A stretch of 9,677 bases of DNA, from assembly GCA_947303165.1 (NCBI GenBank), contig CAMYXE010000017.1, positions 1 to 9,677 on the forward strand, in the 5' to 3' direction. Position numbers and translations under genes: made by a program. Source of the stretch: an uncultured Pseudomonadota bacterium (GTDB lineage Bacteria; Pseudomonadota; Alphaproteobacteria; Rs-D84). Positions 1 through 5,835 of the stretch are shown here, piece after piece (within the stretch, counting starts at the first letter, position 1; each line of letters begins with the position of its first letter). The notes under the pieces are model-generated. The model was not told where the DNA came from, did not search any database, and saw only the letters and a list, made by a program, of their open reading frames with translations.

Positions 1-1
1 A

Positions 2-610
2 AATGCATATGTGGAATGGCAAATAGGCTATGATACGATTATCGGTAACGATGAAAAAGAAACAAAGTTAAATACAGATGACTGCATTTTTGTTGGTGCC
101 AATGGAAAGCGCAAGCATCCGTATGAATTGTCAGAAATAGCATATTATATGTGCAAAAATGGTATAATTACCGAGGCTGAATTGGATGCCGTTTATAATC
201 GTATTTCAAATATAACAGAATTCTTACAGGATAAATATCCAATCAAATCTCACAAAGAAGATCCTGTAAAAATAAATGACATTTCTTTTTTGTCTTCTTC
301 TACCAAATTGCCAACTTTTATAACGACAGTGGGTGGAAGCCAATTAGCTATTGAAATAATGATACAGAAACAGCAATATGCTACCGGAACACAAGCGATG
401 TTATATCTTGTTGTGCCGGTTATAGCTTTTGATAATAGTCGTGATATCGTAAATCATACTTCGGCAGAAACAGAAAAAGGCGTTCTTTCTTTTGATGTGG
501 CATCAAAAGAATTGGTTTTTGCTTTGTTGATTTGTTTTGGTATGTGCTCAGTGTCTCACAACCACGATATTAAAGAAATTATAAAAGTTATCCGGAGGAA
601 GGCTTTTTAA
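2..610 (+). CDS. Hypothetical protein, 5' end missing
   Basis: The frame is open to the left edge: codons AAT, GCA and TAT precede the first possible start, a GTG at 11, so the true start is probably outside the window. At least 199 residues are visible and I do not recognise the family. The N-terminal half is polar, and the middle contains a Ser-rich FLSSSTKLP stretch. Two hydrophobic segments follow, AMLYLVVPVIAF (about residue 129 from the GTG) and LVFALLICFGM (about 168). They are separated by charged sequence and look more like buried beta strands or helices than a clear membrane protein. The C-terminus is basic (KVIRRKAF). The last 23 bases overlap the convergent gene ending at 588. The gene lies beyond the tRNA from the integrase, so it is probably host chromosome. 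I assign no function. Confidence 0.75.
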   Translation, partial: NAYVEWQIGYDTIIGNDEKETKLNTDDCIFVGANGKRKHPYELSEIAYYMCKNGIITEAELDAVYNRISNITEFLQDKYPIKSHKEDPVKINDISFLSSSTKLPTFITTVGGSQLAIEIMIQKQQYATGTQAMLYLVVPVIAFDNSRDIVNHTSAETEKGVLSFDVASKELVFALLICFGMCSVSHNHDIKEIIKVIRRKAF

Positions 611-617
611 TTTCTTT
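572..617. terminator. Bidirectional terminator-like hairpin at convergent gene ends
   Basis: AAAGAAATT (572-580) is complementary to AATTTCTTT (609-617). The inner AAAAG/CTTTT extends this to about 15 pairs with one bulged base, around a loop holding TCCGGAGGAAGG. A T-run follows on the plus strand. It sits where the plus gene ending at 610 and the minus gene ending at 588 converge, the usual place for a shared terminator. The stem is mostly A-T, so strength is uncertain. Confidence 0.5.
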
Positions 618-815
618 TTTCCACAATGCTGCCATTTGAAATAATTTGTGCTGGATGCGGCGGAGCAACCACGTCTGCCGGCAGGTTAGGTTGCCGTTGT
701 TAGTTCTGCGTATGGCGTTCTCTAACTCGTGCAATGATCGACATGCCGCAAAGTAGAGCATAATAAAATCTGTTTTATTACTGGGCTCAATTTCCCAAAA
801 ATGTTTGTATTTCAT
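588..815 (-). CDS. Small hypothetical protein (75 aa)
   Basis: This minus-strand gene starts at an ATG at 815, with AAAGGA about 7 bases upstream. An upstream in-frame ATG at 848 lacks a comparable site, so 815 is preferred. The product begins MKYKHFWEIEPS and carries a helical Arg/Leu-rich stretch (TCRQTWLLRRIQHKLFQM) and a Lys-rich tail (WKKEIKKPSSG). No signal peptide or catalytic motif is visible and I do not recognise the family. It overlaps the convergent gene to its left by 23 bases and shares a terminator-like hairpin with it. A tiny ORF (787-873) overlaps its start in another frame, so the two could be coupled, or could be pieces of one frameshifted gene. Coding status is supported by the ribosome binding site and plausible composition only. 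Confidence 0.5.
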   Translation of the reverse strand: MKYKHFWEIEPSNKTDFIMLYFAACRSLHELENAIRRTNNGNLTCRQTWLLRRIQHKLFQMAALWKKEIKKPSSG

Positions 816-873
816 AGACAATCCTTTTAAGGTTGTCGCATTCATCAATATTTTTCGCCGAAAGTCCAGTCAT
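787..873 (-). CDS. Possible 28-residue leader or remnant ORF
   Basis: An ATG at 873 on the minus strand has a strong AGAAGGA about 5 bases upstream. It opens a 28-residue frame starting MTGLSAKNIDECDN. The frame overlaps the start of the 75-aa gene by 29 bases, so it may be a leader peptide coupled to it, or the N-terminus of one gene split by a frameshift. The good ribosome site is the main evidence; such a short ORF can occur by chance. Confidence 0.35.
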   Translation of the reverse strand: MTGLSAKNIDECDNLKRIVYEIQTFLGN

Positions 874-911
874 TTGTTCCTTCTCTCGCAAATAAATATT
901 TTTTGTGCTGA

Positions 912-1047
912 TATAACAAATGTATAACGGTGACAGACTTCCGGACGTTCCGTATGTCACCCATTTTTGGAAGTTATGAAAGCCTTGTAAATCTTGGTAT
1001 AGCGGGTTTGCCAGTAATTGAAAAAATCCCGTATAACAAATGTATAA
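912..1047. repeat. 16-bp direct repeat pair, 120 bp apart
   Basis: TATAACAAATGTATAA occurs at 912-927 and again, base for base, at 1032-1047; the flanks differ. Each copy is partly palindromic (TATA...TATA). The 104 bases between contain an interrupted inverted repeat, GTGACA (930-935) with TGTCAC (955-960), around a small CGGA/TCCG stem. There is no convincing gene from 874 to 1124. The pair could be a duplicated operator, or the scar of a small insertion. Confidence 0.6.
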
Positions 1048-1124
1048 TTTTTTGATTATATTTGGCTGTATTCTGGTGTTTTTGGGTCGTATTTTTTCTG
1101 AAAATGTAAAGTGGTTTTTGGGAT

Positions 1125-1154
1125 AAAAAACACCACAAACACGCGGGTTTGTGG
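1125..1154 (-). terminator. Intrinsic terminator of tRNA-Asn
   Basis: Read on the minus strand, CCACAAAC and GTTTGTGG form a perfect 8-bp stem with a 6-base loop, followed by TGTTTTTT. It begins about 10 bases after the tRNA 3' CCA, so it ends the tRNA transcript. Confidence 0.8.
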
Positions 1155-1164
1155 CACTAGATCT

Positions 1165-1240
1165 TGGCTCGGGCAACTGGACTCGAACCAGTGACATACG
1201 GATTAACAGTCCGTTGTTCTACCGACTGAACTATGCCCGA
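1165..1240 (-). tRNA. tRNA-Asn (anticodon GTT)
   Basis: The minus strand gives a full 76-base cloverleaf including an encoded CCA. The acceptor stem is TCGGGCA/TGCCCGA, the D stem GTTC/GAAC, and the anticodon stem ACGGA/TCCGT around loop CTGTTAA. The variable loop is ATGTC, and the T stem ACTGG/CCAGT carries loop TTCGAGT. The anticodon GTT (plus-strand 1205-1207) and the G discriminator fit asparagine. All stems pair perfectly, the promoter and terminator are intact, and the gene should be functional. It is the nearest tRNA to the integrase and hence the obvious candidate integration landmark. However, its 3' end, the usual attachment target, faces away from the integrase. Confidence 0.97.
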
Positions 1241-1252
1241 ATAACGAGGCAT

Positions 1253-1281
1253 ATAATATACTGAAAATCCGCACAAGTCAA
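1253..1281 (-). promoter_or_regulatory. Promoter of tRNA-Asn
   Basis: On the minus strand TTGACT (plus 1276-1281) is followed after exactly 17 bases by TATTAT (1253-1258), 12 bases before the tRNA 5' end. Both boxes are close to the sigma-70 consensus. Because the promoter is intact, any element boundary must lie to the right of 1281 on this side. Confidence 0.8.
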
Positions 1282-1500
1282 GGACTTTGTGAAGATTTTT
1301 TATCTACCCTAGTAATCCGCCTTTTCGGGCAAAAAACGGCTTCGTGTAAACCACGTGTAAAACGTAAAAATCAAGACAAAAATATTTGACTGTTTTTGCT
1401 AATACACCCTATTGGTGAAATCAGCGGAAATTTTGCCCGATTAGAGAAGTGACATTGGAAACCAGTTTGGTTCAATGAGAACCGAACAAAGGAGTCCGAT
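1282..1500. other. Noncoding element end: possible attachment and control region
   Basis: No credible gene lies here. CGTGTAAA occurs at 1343-1350 and 1354-1361, 11 bp apart, with a related CGTAAAA at 1363. Such phased repeats could be integrase arm sites or operators. A weak rightward promoter is possible: TTGACT at 1386-1391 and TATTGG at 1410-1415 (18-base spacer). The second box overlaps the small palindrome CACC-CTATT-GGTG (1405-1417). A 9-bp hairpin, GTTTGGTTC (1465-1473) with GAACCGAAC (1479-1487, one G-T pair), ends just before the ribosome site of the next gene. No attL core can be named from one end alone. Confidence 0.4.
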
Positions 1501-1689
1501 ATGGAAATACAAAAATTATTAACAACCAAAGAGCTTGCTAAATACCTGGGTATCGGTGAGTCAACACTTTTGCAATATAGGTTTGATGGCACAGGACCAG
1601 CATATATCAAGTTGGGCCACCTGGTCCGGTACAGAATATCCGATGTAGAGGCCTGGTTAGCAAAAAGAACAGAACAAGCAGAGAAATAG
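1501..1689 (+). CDS. AlpA/excisionase-type helix-turn-helix protein
   Basis: This 62-residue protein is a single HTH_17/AlpA-like (MerR-fold) DNA-binding domain. The first helices are LTTKELAKYLGIG (7-19), recognition follows at STLLQYRFDG (21-30), then the conserved GPAYIKLGHLVRYRISDVEAW (about 32-52) that forms the wing and last helix. The start is set by AAAGGAG 6 bases upstream of the ATG. Small proteins of this family next to tyrosine recombinases act as excisionases or as activators of integrase expression. Here the gene lies 71 bases before the recombinase on the same strand, so either role is plausible. A hairpin directly abuts its ribosome site and may affect translation or serve as an operator. 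Its fold matches that of the protein at 6018-6254. Confidence 0.88.
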   Translation: MEIQKLLTTKELAKYLGIGESTLLQYRFDGTGPAYIKLGHLVRYRISDVEAWLAKRTEQAEK

Positions 1690-3008
1690 TCTTATTCGCT
1701 GGACTTGTGGTTTTTATTCGGTATGTGTTGTGTAGCAAAAATGTAAACAAGAGGTAAAACATGCGAGTAATCTGGCAGTGTACCAAGAAACAATTTAAAG
1801 AGGGTTGGCTTAAAACTTTGGTCAACACGCATAATATGCAAATTACAGATGGAACAATCCCTGGACTGTATTTGAGGTATTATGCCGGTACAAACAGGAT
1901 CAGTTTTTATCTGGCCTACCGCAGTGCAATGACGAGAAAGCATCGCAACATCCTTGTTGGAAAATACAGCGATTTCAAATTGGAAGAAATAAAAGACAGA
2001 GCAATCAAGATCCGACAGATGCTGGCCACCGGAATAGATCCAATCGAAGAACAGGTAAAACAGAAAAAGAAAAAAGAAGAAGAACTGGCGACACGAGTAA
2101 CTGTGGATCAAGTATTTGAAGAATATATGGAAAAGTATTCCAAGATTTACAAAAAACCAAGTACCCAGTATTCAGACGGCAAAGAATATAAAGGTTATAT
2201 ACAACCAAGGTTCGGCAGCATGTACATAAGAGATATTGAAGAAAAACATATTGTGGATGCGTACACCGAATGGGCCAAAGCAACATCGTTTTCAACAGCC
2301 AACAAAACCCTATCGTTATTTTCAAGTATGTGGGATTGGTCCGAAACTTATAAGTACGTGCCAAGGGATTGCAATCCATGCCGACACGTTAAAAAAGGCT
2401 CCAATGAAAAATTCAAAGCAACGGTGTTGGACATAGATGGATACAGAAGATTATTCAAAGCCCTGGACGATGGGATGAACCACCCAGGAAAACACGCAAG
2501 AATGTTTCGCGCGTTAAAACTGCTGGCATTAACCGGATGCCGTTGTTCCGAAATCACAGATCTGGAACTTGACGAGGTCGCACTGGAAGAAAAACGCATC
2601 CATTTAAAAGACAGTAAAACAGGTGCCAGAGATATAAAACTGTCAGATGCGGCAGTGGCGGAATTAGAGATAGCGATCAAAGAGGCAAAGAAAGCAAAAA
2701 GCGACAAATATGTCTTCCCTGGCGTACTTGATAAAACCAAGCCGATATCAAACGTAACAAAGCCATTTAATTGGGCATTAGAGCAAGCAGGACTGCCACA
2801 CATGCGAATCCACGATCTGCGACATTCATTCATCACTATGGGGGCCAACCTGGGCGAAAATATGAACGCAATGAAAGATGCTGCAGGACACACCAAACTA
2901 ACCACTACGGAAATGTACACGCATGCAGCAGATAAAAACACATTTGCAGCGGTAAATAACATAGCTGCGGCCATATATGAATAAGTGTCTTATTCGCTGG
3001 ACTTGTGG
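1689..3008 (+). repeat. 22-bp direct repeats flanking the integrase gene
   Basis: Positions 1689-1710 and 2987-3008 carry the same 22 bases; the core is CTTATTCGCTGGACTTGTGG. Similarity continues beyond: both are followed by a TTCGG-TATG-TTGTGT block and end in (A)AGAGGTAAAA(A)CATG, the ribosome site and start of the next gene. Thus the whole leader of the recombinase (about 70 bases) was copied in front of the gene at 3050, or the reverse. The coordinates given span both copies and the gene between them. Confidence 0.85.
1761..2984 (+). CDS. int: Tyrosine recombinase / phage integrase
   Basis: This complete 407-residue integrase catalyses site-specific integration and excision through a 3'-phosphotyrosine intermediate. 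The N-terminus (about 1-100) resembles the arm-DNA-binding domain of P4-type integrases, with YLAYRS, ILVGKYSDFKLEEIKDRA and a Lys/Glu-rich linker at 95-110. A SAM-like core-binding domain follows (about 112-205). The catalytic domain shows every expected residue: R261 (TGCRCSEI), K286 (KDSKTG), H351 and R354 (HDLRHS), H377 (AGHT) and the nucleophile Y386 (MYTH). The length is normal. AGAGGT lies 6 bases before the ATG. The gene follows the excisionase-like gene at 1501 and points into the element, away from the tRNA. It should be active as read. Identical 22-bp sequences lie on each side of it. Confidence 0.97.
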   Translation: MRVIWQCTKKQFKEGWLKTLVNTHNMQITDGTIPGLYLRYYAGTNRISFYLAYRSAMTRKHRNILVGKYSDFKLEEIKDRAIKIRQMLATGIDPIEEQVKQKKKKEEELATRVTVDQVFEEYMEKYSKIYKKPSTQYSDGKEYKGYIQPRFGSMYIRDIEEKHIVDAYTEWAKATSFSTANKTLSLFSSMWDWSETYKYVPRDCNPCRHVKKGSNEKFKATVLDIDGYRRLFKALDDGMNHPGKHARMFRALKLLALTGCRCSEITDLELDEVALEEKRIHLKDSKTGARDIKLSDAAVAELEIAIKEAKKAKSDKYVFPGVLDKTKPISNVTKPFNWALEQAGLPHMRIHDLRHSFITMGANLGENMNAMKDAAGHTKLTTTEMYTHAADKNTFAAVNNIAAAIYE

Positions 3009-3049
3009 ATTTGTTCGGGTATGTTGTGTGTAAACAAAGAGGTAAAAAC

Positions 3050-3301
3050 ATGAGAAAACCAAAGAAAAACATATACTTAGCTGCGCTGGCACATGCCATA
3101 AGCACAGACAGCGGATTAGACAAAATCTGCAAGGTCTTAGGTAGCAAATACGTCACCGAAAGCAATGCATATTGTTGGCTTGAAGATGGACGTACTGAAA
3201 GGGAAATCGTGACCATGTTACGCAAGATCGGGTACGACATCCCAGAGGGCTTCCAGGGATCCGAAGACATCAAGTTTGACTGCACAATACAAGAGGACTA
3301 A
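3050..3301 (+). CDS. Small phage protein, paralogue of the gene at 4095
   Basis: This 83-residue protein begins MRKPKKNIYLAALAHAIS. The ATG at 3050 is chosen because AGAGGT lies 7 bases upstream; an earlier in-frame start at 3005 falls inside the duplicated leader. The protein is a small helical domain ending in REIVTMLRKIGYDIPEGFQGS, followed by KFDCTIQED. The same pattern recurs in the product of 4095-4325 (QEIIAVLRKLGYEIPATVVGS, then KKFLCKAGL), so the two form one small family. No catalytic motif or HTH is evident and I do not recognise the family. Its leader copies that of the integrase, which suggests shared control. It heads a compact operon; the next ATG follows its stop by two bases. 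Confidence 0.82.
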   Translation: MRKPKKNIYLAALAHAISTDSGLDKICKVLGSKYVTESNAYCWLEDGRTEREIVTMLRKIGYDIPEGFQGSEDIKFDCTIQED

Positions 3302-3303
3302 CC

Positions 3304-3861
3304 ATGGGATCAGTAAATAAACAATTTGGATTTTACGGAACAGTGAACAACGAGTTTGATGACGAAACCACAGAACGTATTTGGAATCTGATGATGACAA
3401 AGTTGAAAGAAATGTACCCGAACAAATCAGAAGACGAACTGGTGGAATTCCTGGATTCAAGAACCGGAAGACACTTTGCGGACGACCTGTTAAGCGATCC
3501 ACAAGGGATAACGATGGGTGTGTTGATGTTGAAAATAGCAATGCTGAACAAACTGAAAATGGCACCATGGTGGGGTTATTACAATGGCATTACACCAGCA
3601 GTGGCAGTATTAGATAAAAGCATTTTGTTCCGGTCAGCAATCAAACACGAAATGCGAAAAAAAGAAATTAGAGAACTTGTAGCAAGTGTTGTTGGATGCG
3701 GATTGGACAAAGTATGGCAGACACCAGAAATGTGGTTGGAATCCGAAAACACCACCACACAAGAAATGCACCTTATGTGGGGGTACATTCAAGACGTATT
3801 GAACAAAAGGACCAAACATGGACACAATCGAAACACTAAGACAGAAACTGCAACGTGCTGA
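3304..3861 (+). CDS. Hypothetical phage protein (185 aa)
   Basis: The start at 3304 follows AGAGGA and lies 2 bases after the preceding stop. The N-terminal part reads FDDETTERIWNLMMTKLKEMYP (about 18-39), then ELVEFLDSRTGRHFADDL (47-64), a polar helical domain. A more hydrophobic middle has GVLMLKIAMLNKLKMAPWWGYYNG, and a Trp-rich tail segment contains QTPEMWLESENTT. It has no signal peptide, and the middle is too short and too charged for a confident membrane span. I do not recognise the family. The last 44 bases overlap the next gene; the tail there (GHNRNTKTETATC) is low in structure and probably dispensable. The operon setting indicates an accessory or early phage function. Confidence 0.8.
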   Translation: MGSVNKQFGFYGTVNNEFDDETTERIWNLMMTKLKEMYPNKSEDELVEFLDSRTGRHFADDLLSDPQGITMGVLMLKIAMLNKLKMAPWWGYYNGITPAVAVLDKSILFRSAIKHEMRKKEIRELVASVVGCGLDKVWQTPEMWLESENTTTQEMHLMWGYIQDVLNKRTKHGHNRNTKTETATC

Positions 3862-4105
3862 ACAGCATAGACCAGCAGAGGCAAAGTACCCAACAGACCT
3901 TATGATAGACATCAGAGGGCCACAGGGAAACGTTTTCTACCTGTTTGGGATAGCAGACAAGCTGACAAGACAATTGGCACTGTCGGACGAAGAAATCAAC
4001 GAATTCAAACAAGAACGAGATGCACAGACAACGTACCAAGGACACCTGGACTTGATGCGGAAATGGTTTGGCATCGTATTCATAGGTGGCAAAGATGACG
4101 AATAA
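3818..4105 (+). CDS. Hypothetical phage protein (95 aa)
   Basis: The ATG at 3818 has AAAGGA 5 bases upstream and lies inside the end of the previous gene, in a different frame, which implies translational coupling. The product starts with a short amphipathic helix (MDTIETLRQKLQRAEQHR). A beta-rich stretch follows (LMIDIRGPQGNVFYLFGIADKL), then a charged helix (SDEEINEFKQERDAQTTYQGHLD) and a hydrophobic end (FGIVFIGGKDDE). The family is not recognised. Its last 11 bases overlap the start of the gene at 4095. Confidence 0.78.
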   Translation: MDTIETLRQKLQRAEQHRPAEAKYPTDLMIDIRGPQGNVFYLFGIADKLTRQLALSDEEINEFKQERDAQTTYQGHLDLMRKWFGIVFIGGKDDE

Positions 4106-4325
4106 AAGCTTATATGCGGCTGCGCTGGACAGTGAATTACACCATTGTGAATCACTGGGCCAATTTTGCGATTTATTTGGCGGTATAGAGCCAGCATTTA
4201 AATGGATGCACCAGAAACACACAGAACAAGAAATAATCGCTGTGTTGAGAAAATTGGGCTATGAAATACCAGCGACAGTCGTTGGATCAGCAAGAAAGAA
4301 ATTCTTATGCAAAGCAGGACTATAA
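4095..4325 (+). CDS. Small phage protein, paralogue of the gene at 3050
   Basis: This 76-residue protein starts at the ATG at 4095, preceded by AGGTGG about 6 bases upstream; a GTG at 4086 in the same frame is less likely. Aligned with the product of 3050-3301, it keeps the N-terminal SLYAAALDSELH (NIYLAALAHAIS in the other), a central aromatic helix FKWMHQK (AYCWLED) and the C-terminal QEIIAVLRKLGYEIP module. The two are diverged duplicates separated by two unrelated genes. Function is unknown. The start overlaps the previous gene and the stop overlaps the next start (TAATG), so translation is coupled on both sides. Confidence 0.82.
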   Translation: MTNKSLYAAALDSELHHCESLGQFCDLFGGIEPAFKWMHQKHTEQEIIAVLRKLGYEIPATVVGSARKKFLCKAGL

Positions 4326-4696
4326 TGACATACAAAAAGACACTTGAAAAAGAGATCCGGAAAAGCGAAGACAGCATGATGGATAACGCAACCGAAATGC
4401 TAGAATGTTCGCAATACGAATTAGGATACCAAGACGGAATCAAATTTGCACTGAACGCATACAAGAACTATGACGAAATGTACCAAGTAGTAACAGCCGC
4501 AGCAGAAATTGCCAACCGGTTACGAGTAAATAGGAACCAGGCAATAACAGAATGCAACAACCAGGGATTCAAACTGACCAGGATAAGCAAAGACAATAAA
4601 ACATTATATGCACATTTTATACACCGGAACAAAGAACGCAGGATCCGGATCAAGATAGACGAAACAGGCACAACAGTGACTTATAATATACCATAA
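4325..4696 (+). CDS. Hypothetical phage protein (123 aa)
   Basis: The ATG at 4325 shares one base with the preceding TAA (TAATG), and AGGA lies 6 bases upstream. The first two thirds look alpha-helical and charged (TLEKEIRKSEDSMMDNATEMLECSQYELGYQDGIKFA fold, about 6-42, and VVTAAAEIANRLRVNRNQAI, about 54-73). The end is beta-rich (LYAHFIHRNKERRIRIKID, then GTTVTYNIP). I do not recognise the family. It is the last gene of the five-gene operon. The following 199 bases hold no gene but contain a palindrome and a terminator-like hairpin. Confidence 0.8.
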   Translation: MTYKKTLEKEIRKSEDSMMDNATEMLECSQYELGYQDGIKFALNAYKNYDEMYQVVTAAAEIANRLRVNRNQAITECNNQGFKLTRISKDNKTLYAHFIHRNKERRIRIKIDETGTTVTYNIP

Positions 4697-4814
4697 GAAA
4701 CTATACCTAGGACAAAAATCATAATGGGAGGGAAAGTAGCCAAATTATAACATAACCAGCAGAAAAATCAAGCAACCCAGGCAAAAATAAAAATGATGCA
4801 AAGATAAAAAACAT

Positions 4815-4829
4815 ATTGTATTTTACAAT
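4815..4829. promoter_or_regulatory. Palindromic operator / possible -10 box
   Basis: ATTGTA-TTT-TACAAT is a perfect 6-bp inverted repeat. Its right arm TACAAT (4824-4829) resembles a -10 box, but no good -35 lies 17 bases upstream. It sits 12 bases before the hairpin at 4841. It may be a repressor site over a promoter for the gene at 4896. Confidence 0.35.
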
Positions 4830-4840
4830 TGAGGAAAGGA

Positions 4841-4866
4841 GTTACCCGATTGGGTGACCCTTTTTT
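4841..4866 (+). terminator. Intrinsic terminator in front of the 4896 gene
   Basis: GTTACCC (4841-4847) pairs with GGGTGAC (4852-4858), 7 pairs with one G-T around loop GATT. CC and six T follow (4861-4866), then CTTTT. It could end the upstream operon or act as an attenuator for the next gene, which starts only 30 bases later. An AAAGGAG (4835-4841) just before the hairpin could also serve a GTG at 4854, which would put the hairpin between ribosome site and start. Confidence 0.6.
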
Positions 4867-4895
4867 CTTTTGAACCACACAACAAAAGGACGTTC

Positions 4896-5582
4896 ATGAC
4901 TGGGTTGGACATCCCTATAGAATTTATGAATATAGAGGAATTGGCTCGGCGTTGGAAATGTACACTATCAACAATAGAATCATTGGCCGAAACCGATAAA
5001 TTAAAATTCTGTTTGCGACCTGCGGCATTAGAGGTTGCGCTGGCAAGAATACCATTAGAACGATACAGCATAATGGTCCGAAGATTAGCCAGCATGTACA
5101 TAGACCATAGATATGTGTATCTGATGTTTAAAGACAGAGAACACAAAATTGAAATAGCTCGCATCGGCAATTACGATGTGAAAGAAATCCTAAAAGATCC
5201 ACTGCGTGTGGATTTTTTTGATCTCGTAATTCCTATAAGCCAGGTAGAAGAATTTGAGTTTATATACACCAAACCGGATCAGAAAAACTACGAATTCAAA
5301 TTATTGTCTGATGATTTTTCGTGTTTTATTTGGCGTGGTCGTGAATACAAATTTGGAACAACCCAGGCGAAAGTAATACAACGTTTGTGGCAAGCAAGAG
5401 AAGACGGCAAACCATGGGTTTATGGTAAACATATACTGAATGATATAGCAGCAAGCAGTGATCGAATATCAAACATATTCAGCCGGAACAAGTACTGGCG
5501 AAACATCATCAAATCAGACGGTGCCGGAAAATACAAATTGAACTTGCCACCAAAAGGAACACCATTATTGGTCTGCAATTAA
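4896..5582 (+). CDS. Putative DNA-binding regulator with two HTH-like regions
   Basis: The ATG at 4896 is preferred because AAAGGA lies about 8 bases upstream; an in-frame GTG at 4854 would add 14 residues read through a terminator hairpin. The 228-residue product has an HTH_17-like N-terminus (MNIEELARRWKCTLSTIESL, 11-30). A middle domain rich in beta strands follows (about 72-150, ending FIWRGREYKFG). The C-terminal region looks like a winged helix (TTQAKVIQRLWQAREDGKPW at 155-174, then ILNDIAASSDRISNIF and GKYKLNLP). Two DNA-binding modules suggest a transcriptional regulator or replication-control protein of the element. The exact family is not recognised. The gene converges on the 72-aa minus-strand gene, with an 18-base overlap. 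Confidence 0.75.
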   Translation: MTGLDIPIEFMNIEELARRWKCTLSTIESLAETDKLKFCLRPAALEVALARIPLERYSIMVRRLASMYIDHRYVYLMFKDREHKIEIARIGNYDVKEILKDPLRVDFFDLVIPISQVEEFEFIYTKPDQKNYEFKLLSDDFSCFIWRGREYKFGTTQAKVIQRLWQAREDGKPWVYGKHILNDIAASSDRISNIFSRNKYWRNIIKSDGAGKYKLNLPPKGTPLLVCN

Positions 5583-5783
5583 AATATCAGCCAAAGCAAT
5601 TGGTCGCTTTTTATGAGCATACTGGACGATTACACCCCTGACGGTACGATCCACAGTATCATACGAAATGATATACTTACAGTCTTTGCCATCGAGCGAA
5701 ACATTCAAAGCACGCACCCCAGGATTTTGCTCAATCGCTTCATCAATTTTTAATCGTATAAAATCTCTCGTAAACTTTTCCAT
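5565..5783 (-). CDS. Hypothetical 72-aa protein, probably from a leaderless mRNA
   Basis: The ATG at 5783 has no ribosome binding site. A sigma-70-like promoter upstream (TTGCAA, 17 bases, TATGAT) is placed so that transcription would begin on the A of the ATG. The product starts MEKFTRDFIRLKIDEAIEQNP and continues with alternating strands (VRALNVSLDG, CKYIISYDTVDRTVRGVIVQYAH) and a hydrophobic end (IALADILIADQ). This alpha-plus-beta pattern has no visible HTH, so a repressor role is possible only by position. The frame is open upstream to 5867, but that part is encoded by the repeat array and is unlikely to be protein. The gene is divergent from the replication operon and convergent with the gene ending at 5582. 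The family is not recognised. Confidence 0.7.
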   Translation of the reverse strand: MEKFTRDFIRLKIDEAIEQNPGVRALNVSLDGKDCKYIISYDTVDRTVRGVIVQYAHKKRPIALADILIADQ

Positions 5784-5789
5784 GCCCAA

Positions 5790-5818
5790 ATCATAGTAAA
5801 AACATACGATTGTTGCAA
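5790..5818 (-). promoter_or_regulatory. Promoter for the leaderless 72-aa gene
   Basis: On the minus strand TTGCAA (5813-5818) and TATGAT (5790-5795) are separated by exactly 17 bases. The 7th base after the -10 box is the A of the ATG at 5783, which predicts a transcript with no leader. The 11-bp repeats start 18 bases upstream of the -35 box. Confidence 0.65.
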
Positions 5819-5835
5819 GAGTTTGATTACAGCCA

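Noticed and set aside
787..1197. 136-residue minus-strand frame
   Set aside because: Its first part runs through the tRNA-Asn and its terminator; only the last 28 codons have a ribosome site and are listed separately.
1234..1440. TGCCCGA at 1234-1240 (tRNA 5' end) and again at 1434-1440 as an attachment repeat
   Set aside because: Only seven bases match, with little similarity on either side; too short to call an att core.
2348..2974. 208-residue minus-strand frame opposite the integrase
   Set aside because: The opposite strand has all tyrosine recombinase catalytic residues; this frame is its shadow and shows no domain.
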